From Pseudomonadota bacterium (GTDB lineage Bacteria > Pseudomonadota > Gammaproteobacteria > Burkholderiales > Rhodocyclaceae): DNA of 64,000 bases. The stretch is from positions 1 through 64,000 of the forward strand of contig JAGTRT010000009.1 of NCBI GenBank assembly GCA_018261895.1, given 5' to 3'. The translations under genes were made by a program, and so were the position numbers. Shown here piece by piece: positions 57,445 through 64,000 of this stretch. How positions within the stretch are numbered: position 1 is the stretch's first letter; every line of letters starts with the position of its first letter. The notes under the pieces are model-generated. The model did not search any database. It was given only the letters and a program-made list of their open reading frames with translations, and was not told the origin of the DNA.

Positions 57445-57502
57445 CTTAATGGCGTCTTAGCTGAAACTTAAGGGAGGATTAAAGCTAAGATTCCCGCTTA
57501 AG
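57445..57502. promoter_or_regulatory. CTTAA-type regulator boxes upstream of SHP operon
   Basis: Box 1 on the plus strand, CTTAATGGCGTCTTAGC (57445-57461), has two half-sites spaced 11 bp. Box 2 on the minus strand (57467-57483) reads TTTAATCCTCCCTTAAG, again 11-bp spaced. A further CTTAAG lies at 57497-57502. This matches the direct-repeat form recognised by PmrA/QseB regulators. The divergent gene at 57554 may share control. Confidence 0.6.
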
Positions 57503-57553
57503 GGGGCATTGCACCCCGGTCATCCACCAGGAAAGCCTTAGCGGAAAGCATTC

Positions 57554-57847
57554 ATGAAACTTCAGCATCTGCCCATTGGCGCCCGTTTCGAATATGAGGG
57601 CATGGTTCATGTGAAGACCGGGCCACTGACCGCTGCGGCGGAAAACGGTGGGCAGCGCATCATTCCCCGCCATGCCGTGCTGCGGCCGCTCGATTTGCCC
57701 GCCACGGAGGGCAAGGGCAAGCTGGAGGCACCGGTGGTGCGCAAGGCGTTCAATACCTTTTTCGAGACTTGCGAGCGACTGGTGGGAGAGGGCGGGCGCG
57801 CCGAACTGGCACAGGCGCGCCAGCGTTTCCTAAAGGCGATCGACTAA
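57554..57847 (+). CDS. Small conserved hypothetical protein
   Basis: A 97-residue cytoplasmic protein beginning MKLQHLPIGARFEYEGMVHV. The first half has beta-rich character (RFEYEGMVHVKTGPLTAAAE, RIIPRHAVLRPLD), and the C-terminus is a helix pair (VRKAFNTFFETCERLVGEGG). I do not recognise its function. It is divergent from the SHP operon across a 157-bp gap that holds the CTTAA boxes, and is followed by a terminator. Confidence 0.75.
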   Translation: MKLQHLPIGARFEYEGMVHVKTGPLTAAAENGGQRIIPRHAVLRPLDLPATEGKGKLEAPVVRKAFNTFFETCERLVGEGGRAELAQARQRFLKAID

Positions 57848-57885
57848 GGCGTTCTGCCTGACCAGAAACGCGTTTATTGGGGCAA

Positions 57886-57915
57886 AAAAATGGAAGGCGT
57901 CTGCCTTCCATTTTT
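57886..57915. terminator. Bidirectional intrinsic terminator
   Basis: AAAAATGGAAGGC and GCCTTCCATTTTT form a perfect 13-bp stem with loop GTCT. It serves the convergent genes ending at 57847 and 57936. Confidence 0.9.
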
Positions 57916-57935
57916 GTTGCGGGCGATTCGGACGA

Positions 57936-58490
57936 TCAGAAGTTGATGCCGACCTTGGCCAGAATGGCCCAGTTTTCGAAGCTGACGCCGCTTGTTTCAC
58001 CGGTGTTCAGGTAACGGACATCGATGCCGGAGTAATACATGCCCTTGCGGTAGTTGGCACCGGCGACAGCGCCATAGCCGAACAGGGTTTCGTTGTTGCG
58101 GCCGTTGTCGGCCATGACGGCGGCCAGGACGGGGCCGGCGCCGACCGAGAAACCACCGCCCAGCGGCAGCGTGTAACGCGGCGACAGCTCGAAGGACGTC
58201 GCCTTGATGCCGGATTCGTCGGTATGGTTGATCTGGACGTGGGTGCGGATACGGTTGTCCGGGGTCTGGATCAGGCCGCAGTTCATGTTGAAATCGAGTC
58301 CATAGACGAACAGGGTGTCATCGTTGCTGGACGGTGCGCCCATGACGCCGGCGCTGATTGCCAGGGTCGGTTCGAACTTGAAGCCGGATTGCAGGCCAGG
58401 GAAGAATTTCAGGCCATCGGCGTGGCTCGCCGTGGCGCCCAGGGCGAGGCCGGCGACGAGGAGGGTGGAAGCGATGCGATTGAGTTTCAT
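57936..58490 (-). CDS. Small outer-membrane protein
   Basis: A 184-residue exported protein (signal MKLNRIASTLLVAGLALGA, cleavage near SHA). Alternating strands (FKFEPTLAISAGVMGAPSSN, LFVYGLDFNMNCGL, SFELSPRYTLPLGGGFSVGA) end in WAILAKVGINF with a terminal Phe, the usual outer-membrane barrel signal. About eight strands are plausible. Substrate or role unknown. ATG 58490 is preceded by GGAGAG. Confidence 0.8.
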   Translation of the reverse strand: MKLNRIASTLLVAGLALGATASHADGLKFFPGLQSGFKFEPTLAISAGVMGAPSSNDDTLFVYGLDFNMNCGLIQTPDNRIRTHVQINHTDESGIKATSFELSPRYTLPLGGGFSVGAGPVLAAVMADNGRNNETLFGYGAVAGANYRKGMYYSGIDVRYLNTGETSGVSFENWAILAKVGINF

Positions 58491-58604
58491 GGTCTCTCCG
58501 GTGGTAAGTTGTTCTCGACTGCATCGGCGCGACGGCCGAGCGTCAAGTCCCGCCACTCTATCCGGACGCACGCCCCCGGTATGTGACCCAGGTCGCATAG
58601 CCGC

Positions 58605-59099
58605 TTATTTTTTCAGCAGCGCAGCCTGTACGGCATCGAGATCGGTGGCTTTGATCAAGCCCATCTTGTTCTGGATCACCTTGCCGTCACGGTCGATGAA
58701 CAGCGTGTAGGGCAGCCCGCCCTTGCTGTTGCCGAGCGCCTGCATGAGCGGAATGCCCTTTTCCTTGGCCACGAAGACCGGGTAATCGATCTGGTATTTC
58801 CTGGCAAATTGCTTGGCCGGCGGGGCATCGTCCTCAATGCCAATGCCCAGCACCTCGATCTTGCCCTTGTTGGCGGCGCGGAACTTGTTGAGTTCGGGAA
58901 TTTCGGCGCGGCAGGGGGCGCACCAGCGGGCCCAGAAATTGACCACTAGTGGTTTTCCCTTGTAACGCTCCAGGGCCACCGGTTTGTCGTCCAGATCGTT
59001 CAGGGTGGCAGCGAAGAGCGGCGCCGAGGAGGTTTGCTCGTTGGCTGCGGCCAGGCCTGAAAAAAAGCTAAAAATGAGAATGGAGAGTTGTTTGTTCAA
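58605..59099 (-). CDS. TlpA/ResA-type thiol-disulfide oxidoreductase
   Basis: A 164-residue exported thioredoxin-fold protein. N-terminal signal (SILIFSFFSGLAAA). Active site WCAPC in VVNFWARWCAPCRAEIPELN, cis-Pro region GGLPYTLFIDRDGKVIQNKM. Such proteins reduce apocytochrome c CxxCH cysteines or other periplasmic thiols; with many cytochromes nearby this is plausible but not shown. The start is TTG at 59099: an in-frame TGA lies three codons upstream, and GGTGA gives a possible ribosome-binding site. No ATG is available near the signal peptide. Confidence 0.88.
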   Translation of the reverse strand: MNKQLSILIFSFFSGLAAANEQTSSAPLFAATLNDLDDKPVALERYKGKPLVVNFWARWCAPCRAEIPELNKFRAANKGKIEVLGIGIEDDAPPAKQFARKYQIDYPVFVAKEKGIPLMQALGNSKGGLPYTLFIDRDGKVIQNKMGLIKATDLDAVQAALLKK

Positions 59100-59202
59100 G
59101 ATGGGTCACCGTGCTCCAAAAGGCATTGCCCGATGTTAGCACCGAGCGCCTTGGCGACCATTAAAAGGTTTCAAATTGCGACCAACCGGTTGCGGGAAGA
59201 GC

Positions 59203-59216
59203 TTGATCCAGATTAA
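59203..59216 (+). promoter_or_regulatory. FNR/ANR-like box
   Basis: TTGATCCAGATTAA differs from the FNR consensus TTGAT-N4-ATCAA at one position. It lies 150 bp before the PAS chemoreceptor start, in a 266-bp AT-rich gap, so oxygen-dependent control of that gene is possible. Two copies of TGCTAATTGTC follow it. Confidence 0.45.
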
Positions 59217-59365
59217 GAAAAGCGTAGTGCTCACGTCGGAATGCATATGCTAATTGTCATTTTCCCGGGAAAATCACCTGGAATGTTAAATAATTCCGTT
59301 CTGCTAATTGTCCTTTGGAATGCCCTCTGTTATTGTTTTCGCGAATCTACAAAAACCTGAAAAAT

Positions 59366-61039
59366 ATGAAAATCAATCAGCCGGCAATCGATAGTGAATT
59401 TGTGATCCATCCCGACTGCAGCATCATCAGCCGCACCGATGAAAAGGGCGTCATCACCTACGTCAATGACGACTTTGTCGAGGCTTCGGGGTTTTCCCGC
59501 GAAGAGCTGATCGGCCAGCCGCACAACATCGTTCGCCACCCGGATCTTCCGCCCGAGGCTTTCCGCGACATGTGGGCGACCCTCAGGCGAGGCAAACCCT
59601 GGGGGGGCATCGTCAAGAACCGGCGCAAGGACGGTTCCTTCTATTGGGTCCGGGCCATGGCGACGCCCATGGCGGCGGGCGGTTACATGTCGGTGCGGAC
59701 GAAGGCGACGGCGGCCGAAATTCGTGCAGCCAGCGCGCTGTATGCGCAAATGCGCCAGGATCCTGGGATACAGCTCGAGCAGGGTGAGTTGCGTGGCGGT
59801 TTGCTGACCCGCTTTTTCCGCCGCATCAACGATATCGATCTGAGCAAGCGTCTATGGGCGTCTACGCTGGCATCGATTGTCATTGTCTGCATCAGCCTGA
59901 TGCTTGGCCTGCAGGTGGTGGACGCCGTGCCGAAAGCCAGCCTGACGCCGGAAATCGCGGCCCGTGTGGCCGGGCTGCACGACTGGATGTTGATTATCGG
60001 TGGTTTGACCCTGCTGGCCTGGCCGCCGGTGGCCTGGCTGATCATCCGCGAGTTCAATCGACCGGTCCGCTCGGCGATCCGGGTGGCGCAGCAGATGGCC
60101 GCCATGGACCTGAGCCAGCCCATGCCGCCGCAAAGTGACGATGAAATCGGCGTGTTGCTGGCCCAGCTGGCCATCATGCGCAATCATTTCCAGGAAATGG
60201 CGGCCATGCTGCGTCAGAGCACCAGCAAGCTCGACGTGATGGCGAAGCGCCTGGCCGAATCCAGTCACGCCTCGGCCACGGCGGCTGCCGATCAGGCCGA
60301 AGTGGCGACCAACATGGCAGCCTCGGTCGAGGAGTTGTCGGTTTCGATCGATCATGTCACCGAGTTTTCCACCGAGGCGGATGCGCTTTCCCGCGAATCG
60401 GGCAAGGCTTCCCGCGAGGGCGGCGGCGTGATTCAAAAGGCGGCCCACGAAATGTCGTCCATTGCGGAAACGGTCAATACCTCCGCCGCGACCATTCGCG
60501 AGCTGGAATCCTATTCCGTCGAGATTTCGACCATCGTTGCCGTGATCAAGGAAATCGCCGACCAGACCAATTTGCTGGCGCTCAACGCAGCCATCGAGGC
60601 GGCCCGTGCCGGCGAGCAGGGCCGTGGTTTTGCCGTGGTGGCCGACGAGGTGCGCAAGCTGGCCGAGCGTACGGCGTCGTCGACGACGCAGATCACCGGC
60701 ATGATCGAGAAGGTCCAGGCCAGTTCCCGCCACGCCGTGGCGGAAATGGAAAACAGCGTGCAGCAGGTCGAGGCCGGGGTCGATTTGGCACGCCAGGCCG
60801 AGCAGTCGATTTCGGCGATTCAGGGCAGTTCGACCCAGGTGGCCGATGCGGTTAACGAAATTTCGCTGGCGATCAAGGAGCAGAGCGTGGCTGCCCGGGA
60901 AATCGCCCAGAACGTCGAGCGGGTCGCCCAGATGACCGAGCAGGGCTCGTATGCCAGCCAGGCGGCGGCGGAGCTGGCAGCCGATGTCAACGCGCTCGCC
61001 GGCGAACTGCGCGAACTGGCTGCGACGTTCAAGATCTGA
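59366..61039 (+). CDS. PAS-domain chemoreceptor (Aer-like)
   Basis: A 557-residue chemoreceptor. N-terminal PAS domain ([57 protein letters not shown]) of the Aer type, which binds FAD and senses redox or oxygen. Two membrane segments follow ([19 protein letters not shown] and [20 protein letters not shown]), then HAMP-like sequence, then the signalling domain with [20 protein letters not shown] and [17 protein letters not shown]. It ends [10 protein letters not shown], with no pentapeptide. ATG 59366 is preferred to a TTG 17 codons upstream. A possible FNR box lies upstream, and dispersed-motif copy 11 overlaps its stop codon. Confidence 0.92.
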   Translation: MKINQPAIDSEFVIHPDCSIISRTDEKGVITYVNDDFVEASGFSREELIGQPHNIVRHPDLPPEAFRDMWATLRRGKPWGGIVKNRRKDGSFYWVRAMATPMAAGGYMSVRTKATAAEIRAASALYAQMRQDPGIQLEQGELRGGLLTRFFRRINDIDLSKRLWASTLASIVIVCISLMLGLQVVDAVPKASLTPEIAARVAGLHDWMLIIGGLTLLAWPPVAWLIIREFNRPVRSAIRVAQQMAAMDLSQPMPPQSDDEIGVLLAQLAIMRNHFQEMAAMLRQSTSKLDVMAKRLAESSHASATAAADQAEVATNMAASVEELSVSIDHVTEFSTEADALSRESGKASREGGGVIQKAAHEMSSIAETVNTSAATIRELESYSVEISTIVAVIKEIADQTNLLALNAAIEAARAGEQGRGFAVVADEVRKLAERTASSTTQITGMIEKVQASSRHAVAEMENSVQQVEAGVDLARQAEQSISAIQGSSTQVADAVNEISLAIKEQSVAAREIAQNVERVAQMTEQGSYASQAAAELAADVNALAGELRELAATFKI

Positions 61040-61078
61040 TTTCACGGTCTACCGGAAAAAACGGCCAAAATCGAAATC
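61038..61078 (-). repeat. Dispersed 40-bp motif, copy 11 (at the end of the PAS receptor gene)
   Basis: Plus strand: GATTTCACGGTCTACCGGAA, then AAAACGGCCAAAATCGAAATC. This copy also has 6-bp terminal inverted repeats, GATTTC and GAAATC. The core has T for A (GGTCTACC). Confidence 0.9.
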
Positions 61079-61101
61079 CGCCGTAGCCGGCGGGGCGGTA
61101 C

Positions 61102-61130
61102 ATGGGGTGTGACAATTTGTCGCACCCCAT
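61102..61130. terminator. Strong hairpin after the PAS chemoreceptor gene
   Basis: Arms ATGGGGTGTGAC and GTCGCACCCCAT pair over 12 bp with one G-U, loop AATTT. It is followed by ACTTTTGG. It probably ends the receptor transcript. Confidence 0.6.
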
Positions 61131-61193
61131 ACTTTTGGCAGACTATGAAACAATGCGCTTCTGCCCATTCTCCATATCGCCCGACACCCACTT

Positions 61194-61664
61194 GTGAACA
61201 AGAAGATACTGATCGACGTCATTGGTCTTGAATTGATCGCGCTGGTCGTGGTGGTGGGTTACAAGTTATCCCCGATGTTGTTGCCGAAGGCGGATGTGAC
61301 GGTTCTGCCCGACCCCGTTTGCAACCTGCAGCGCGAGGCCTGCGGGGTGACCCTGCCGTCCGGCGGCAGCGTGCGCTTGTCGATGGGGACGCGGCCCATC
61401 CCGCTGGTCAAACCCTTCGAGGTCGAAGTCAGCACGGCGGGTTTTACGCCGACGCGCGTCGAGGTCGATTTTTCCGGCATCGACATGAACATGGGTTTCA
61501 ATCGCAGCGAACTGGCGCCGGGCAAAGCCGGCAGCCATACGGCGCAGGTCACCCTGCCGGTCTGCGTGACAGGCCGCATGGACTGGCAGGCAACCGTGCT
61601 GGTTGAGACCGGCAGCGAGCGCGTGGCCATTCCCTACCGCTTTACCTCCGGGGAGCCTCAGTAA
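61194..61664 (+). CDS. Membrane-anchored hypothetical protein of copper operon
   Basis: A 156-residue protein with an N-terminal anchor (DVIGLELIALVVVVGYKLS) and a periplasmic beta-rich domain: DPVCNLQREACGVTLPSGGS, VEVSTAGFTPTRVEVDFSGI, DMNMGFNRSELAPGKAG, LPVCVTGRMDWQATVLVETG. The NMGFNR segment and the Met- and Cys-rich sequence suggest metal handling. The start is probably GTG 61194. It ends directly before the SCO gene (no gap), so it belongs to the copper-delivery operon for cytochrome oxidase. Exact role unknown. Confidence 0.75.
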   Translation: MNKKILIDVIGLELIALVVVVGYKLSPMLLPKADVTVLPDPVCNLQREACGVTLPSGGSVRLSMGTRPIPLVKPFEVEVSTAGFTPTRVEVDFSGIDMNMGFNRSELAPGKAGSHTAQVTLPVCVTGRMDWQATVLVETGSERVAIPYRFTSGEPQ

Positions 61665-62264
61665 ATGATCGAGCGCATCCTGATCCTGGTCGCCATCCTG
61701 CTGGCTGGCGTGATCGCCGGCGTCGGCCTGCTCTGGCATCCGGAGACGCCCGAGCGGCCGCTGCCCAAGGCGCAGGCGCCGGCCGGCGGTGATTTCACGC
61801 TGCAGTCGGCCAGGGGCGCGGTGTCGCTGAAGGATTTTCGCGGCAAGCTCGTGCTGCTCTATTTCGGCTACACCTATTGCCCCGATATCTGCCCGACCTC
61901 GCTGGCCGCAACGGTCACCGGCCTGAAGCAGCTGACACCGGAAGAGGCGGCCAAGGTCGCCATGATCTTCATCTCGGTCGATCCCCAGCGCGACACGCCG
62001 GCCCGTCTGGCCGAATATGTCGAATTCTTCGATCCATCCCTGGTCGGCGTCACGGGCGAGCCAGCCGTCATCGCCGACATCGCGCGCCGCTACGGCGTCT
62101 TCTATTCGGCGCAGAAGGTCGATTCGGCCGGCGGCTACGTGGTGGATCACTCGGCCGATACGTTGATCGTTGCCCCGGATGGCCGGCTGGTCGCCAGGAT
62201 CGCCCATGCCACGCCGCCCGCCGAGGTCGCTGTCGCCATTCGCAAGCATTTGAACCTACCCTGA
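61665..62264 (+). CDS. SCO1/SenC copper-delivery protein
   Basis: A 199-residue anchored periplasmic thioredoxin-fold protein (LILVAILLAGVIAGVGLLW). Copper site CPDIC in YFGYTYCPDICPTSLAATVT and the distal His in GYVVDHSADTLIVAPDGRL. Also VAMIFISVDPQRDTPARLAE, typical of SCO. It delivers copper to the CuA site of cytochrome c oxidase or reduces that site. It is immediately downstream of the anchored unknown and 12 bp before the PCuAC gene. Confidence 0.94.
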   Translation: MIERILILVAILLAGVIAGVGLLWHPETPERPLPKAQAPAGGDFTLQSARGAVSLKDFRGKLVLLYFGYTYCPDICPTSLAATVTGLKQLTPEEAAKVAMIFISVDPQRDTPARLAEYVEFFDPSLVGVTGEPAVIADIARRYGVFYSAQKVDSAGGYVVDHSADTLIVAPDGRLVARIAHATPPAEVAVAIRKHLNLP

Positions 62265-62276
62265 AGGAGTAAAAGC

Positions 62277-62750
62277 ATGAAGCAATTGTCCCTGCTCGCT
62301 GTTGGCCTGATGTTCTCGGCGGGCGTGCTGGCTGCCGCAGCCGATGCCGTGTCCGTGCAGGATCCCGTCGTGCGCCTGGCGCCCCCCAATGCGCCGGCGA
62401 CGGCTGCCTTCATGGTCATCAAGAACGGCGGCGACAAGGATATCAAGGTCGTCAAGGCGGCCAACCCGGCCTCGCGCGTGACCGAACTGCACACCCATCT
62501 GAACGAGGGCGGCGTCATGAAAATGCGTCCGGTGCCAAGCATCGACATCAAGGCCAAGGGCGAGGCCGTGCTCAAGCCGGGCGGGCTGCATGTCATGATG
62601 ATCGATCTCAAGGCGCCGATGAAGGAAGGCGATGTCGTGCCGATCACCCTGAGCTTCGACGACGGCAGCAGCAAGCAGGTCGATGCCAAGGTGGTTCGTC
62701 CGACCCCGGCGCCGATGCCGGCTGCCATGGAGCACCAGCACAAGCATTGA
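62277..62750 (+). CDS. Periplasmic copper chaperone PCuAC
   Basis: A 157-residue secreted protein (signal MKQLSLLAVGLMFSAGVLAA). The copper-binding pattern is present: Met/His in VTELHTHLNEGGVMKMRPV, and GGLHVMMIDLKAPMKEGD near the end (H-x10-M-x21-H-x-M type). A His/Met tail (AAMEHQHKH) could bind further copper. It works with SCO in loading copper into cytochrome oxidase. RBS GGAG, 12 bp after the SCO gene; a terminator follows. Confidence 0.93.
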   Translation: MKQLSLLAVGLMFSAGVLAAAADAVSVQDPVVRLAPPNAPATAAFMVIKNGGDKDIKVVKAANPASRVTELHTHLNEGGVMKMRPVPSIDIKAKGEAVLKPGGLHVMMIDLKAPMKEGDVVPITLSFDDGSSKQVDAKVVRPTPAPMPAAMEHQHKH

Positions 62751-62766
62751 GCTCCTCCGCAGCGCG

Positions 62767-62806
62767 AAAAAAAGCCCTGAATGACACGCTCGTTCAGGGC
62801 TTTTTG
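62767..62806 (+). terminator. Intrinsic terminator of the copper operon
   Basis: AAAAAGCCCTGAA and TTCAGGGCTTTTT form a 13-bp stem, loop TGACACGCTCG, 16 bp after the stop of the PCuAC gene. T-run follows. Confidence 0.92.
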
Positions 62807-62818
62807 CTTTTGCGGGCC

Positions 62819-62858
62819 TTCTCACGGTCTACCGGAAAAAAGGCCCAAAATCGAAATC
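62819..62858 (-). repeat. Dispersed 40-bp motif, copy 12 (at the end of regA)
   Basis: Plus strand: CTCACGGTCTACCGGAAAAA, then AGGCCCAAAATCGAAATC. It ends at the stop codon of the regA-like gene. It shares the core variant GGTCTACC with copy 11. Confidence 0.9.
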
Positions 62859-63390
62859 AGGTTTTGACCGGCCGTTTCGACAGCTTGCGCTGCAAGGTGC
62901 GTCGGTGCATCTTCAGGGCGCGGGCCGTGGCCGAGACGTTGCCGTCGTTTTCGTTGAGCACGCGCTGGATGTGCTCCCATTCCAGGCGGTCGACCGACAG
63001 GGGTTCGTCGGACGGCGGCAGGTCGACGTCCGGGCTGTCGTCATCGTCGAAGGCCGAGAGGATGGCTTCGATTTCGACGGGTTTGGCGAGGTACTGGATG
63101 GCGCCGAGCTTGACCGCATCGACAGCTGTCGCGATGCTGGCGTAGCCGGTCAGGACGACGATGCGGCAGGCCGGGTTGATCTCCAGCAGTTGCGGGATCA
63201 GGGCCAGGCCGGAGCTGCCATTCAGGTTGAGGTCGAGCACGACGCGGCCGAGCTTCCGATCGCGCGCCGCGGCCAGGGCCGACGGGACGTCGAGGGCGCC
63301 CAGCGCGGGGTGGCCGCGCCGTTCCAGCGTGCGAACGAGGATGGCATTGAAGCTGGGATCGTCGTCGATGACCAGGGTCGATTTACTCAT
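62857..63390 (-). CDS. regA: Redox response regulator RegA/PrrA/ActR
   Basis: A 177-residue response regulator of the RegA family. Receiver: LVIDDDPSFNAILVRTLERR (acidic pocket), phospho-Asp in GRVVLDLNLNGSSGLALIPQ, and the conserved VLTGYASIATAVDAVKLGAI with Lys in QYLAKPVEIEAI. C-terminal Fis-type HTH: WEHIQRVLNENDGNVSATAR, ALKMHRRTLQRKLSKRPVKT, nearly family consensus. RegA controls genes of photosynthesis, carbon and nitrogen fixation and respiration in response to redox state. It starts 4 bp inside the end of the sensor gene (ATGA) and ends at dispersed-motif copy 12. Confidence 0.94.
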   Translation of the reverse strand: MSKSTLVIDDDPSFNAILVRTLERRGHPALGALDVPSALAAARDRKLGRVVLDLNLNGSSGLALIPQLLEINPACRIVVLTGYASIATAVDAVKLGAIQYLAKPVEIEAILSAFDDDDSPDVDLPPSDEPLSVDRLEWEHIQRVLNENDGNVSATARALKMHRRTLQRKLSKRPVKT

Positions 63391-64000
63391 GGTTTTGTCC
63401 GTGGCAGTTCGATGCGGGCAAGGGCGCCCCCTTCTTCGGGATTGGCAAGCGTCAGGGTGCCGCCCAGTTGTTCGATGGCGGCGCGCGTCAACATCAGGCC
63501 GACACCGCTGCCCCGCTCGTGCGGCGGGAAGGCTTCCTGGCCGCCGAGTTCGAGGACGCGCTCGGGAAAGCCCGGGCCGTGGTCGCGAATGTCGATGCAG
63601 ACCGTGTCGGTACACCAGCTCAGCCGAATCTCCAGCGGGAAGGCGGTGACGTTGGCCGCGTTGTTGAGCAGGTTGAGGACGGCCTGCTCCAGACGGGGAT
63701 CGGCGACGATGTCGGGGGCTGCCCCGTCGCTGGCGATGATCAGCCGGCTGCTGGCCTGCGGCCGGGCGGCGTGCCAATGCTGGCGCAGGTGGTCGAGCCA
63801 GCGGTTGGCCGGCTGCAGCGGTGCGCCTTCCAGGCGTTCGGCCCCGGCCCGGCGCGACAGGCCGGTGATGATCTCCTTGCACACGCCGATCTGCTGGAGC
63901 AGCAGGCGAACGTCGTCACGCGTCGTCTCGGCGAGCTTCGGGTCGTTGGCCAGCTCGCCGGCGAGCAGCGCCATGGTGCCGAGCGGTGTGCCCAGTTCGT
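63387..64000 (-). CDS. regB: Redox sensor histidine kinase RegB/PrrB, C-terminal part
   Basis: The gene runs off the right edge; about 204 codons are visible. The H-box ELGTPLGTMALLAGELA (the His itself would be the codon cut by the window end) is the RegB/PrrB form. N-box: QAVLNLLNNAANVT. G-boxes: IDIRDHGPGFPERV and ERGSGVGLMLTRAAIEQLGG. It ends ALARIELPRTKP. RegB senses quinone and redox state through a membrane domain and a cysteine that lie outside the window. It overlaps regA by 4 bp. Confidence 0.92.
   Translation of the reverse strand, partial: ELGTPLGTMALLAGELANDPKLAETTRDDVRLLLQQIGVCKEIITGLSRRAGAERLEGAPLQPANRWLDHLRQHWHAARPQASSRLIIASDGAAPDIVADPRLEQAVLNLLNNAANVTAFPLEIRLSWCTDTVCIDIRDHGPGFPERVLELGGQEAFPPHERGSGVGLMLTRAAIEQLGGTLTLANPEEGGALARIELPRTKP

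Overview
The window is GC-rich chromosomal DNA of a Gram-negative bacterium, most likely a betaproteobacterium of the Rhodocyclales (Dechloromonas/Azonexus-like). I infer this from the gene set: LolCD, fused MnmC, PPK1, RegB/RegA, SHP/DHC haem proteins, a PEP-CTERM protein, NifJ and very large multihaem cytochromes. No rRNA, tRNA, CRISPR array, prophage or intact insertion sequence was seen.

Layout. 1-9.4 kb, mostly minus strand: start of an O-acetylhomoserine sulfhydrylase gene, mnmC, an unknown gene, lysS, then (plus strand) a Gate-domain membrane protein and a small secreted protein, then (minus strand) a secreted protein, a cupin, a membrane-anchored unknown and prfB with its programmed frameshift. 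9.6-14.2 kb: nifJ overlapping a dihydroorotate-dehydrogenase-like gene. 14.4-15.4 kb: an AT-richer PEP-CTERM gene with terminator. 15.4-33.1 kb: recJ and an RpfE-type gene, lolC-lolD, a chemoreceptor, a DUF2062 protein, comEC, two alpha/beta hydrolases, mtfA, an EamA exporter, relA, a small membrane protein and ppk. 33.3-36.9 kb: an outer-membrane-type protein, a DUF5666-like protein whose Glu-Lys-Ala repeat tract carries a frameshift, a DUF6502-like gene and a small ORF.

37-52.7 kb is the most striking region. A membrane-anchored ferredoxin/flavin oxidoreductase and a degenerate GGDEF protein diverge from a plus-strand series: a histidine-rich membrane protein, a secreted 24-haem cytochrome, a secreted cytochrome of about 2,250 residues with 84 CxxCH sites plus one CX4CH, a beta-barrel outer-membrane protein with a periplasmic domain, and a CcmI-like cytochrome c biogenesis factor. 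I read it as a candidate trans-envelope electron conduit.

52.7-64 kb: an unknown gene, a QseBC-type two-component system, a cytochrome b561/DHC/SHP cluster with CTTAA-type boxes upstream, a small unknown gene, an outer-membrane protein, a TlpA-type thioredoxin, a PAS chemoreceptor, a copper-delivery operon (unknown, SCO, PCuAC) and RegA with the end of RegB.

Across the window runs a roughly 40-bp motif, core ACGGTCAACCGGAAA followed by two A/T-rich blocks about one helical turn apart. I found 12 clear copies in both orientations, eight inside genes. In genes the copies keep the reading frame and appear not to change the length expected for the protein family. This resembles the organisation of DNA uptake sequences more than that of inserted repeats. 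The motif is absent from the 16 kb holding most of the cytochrome cluster.
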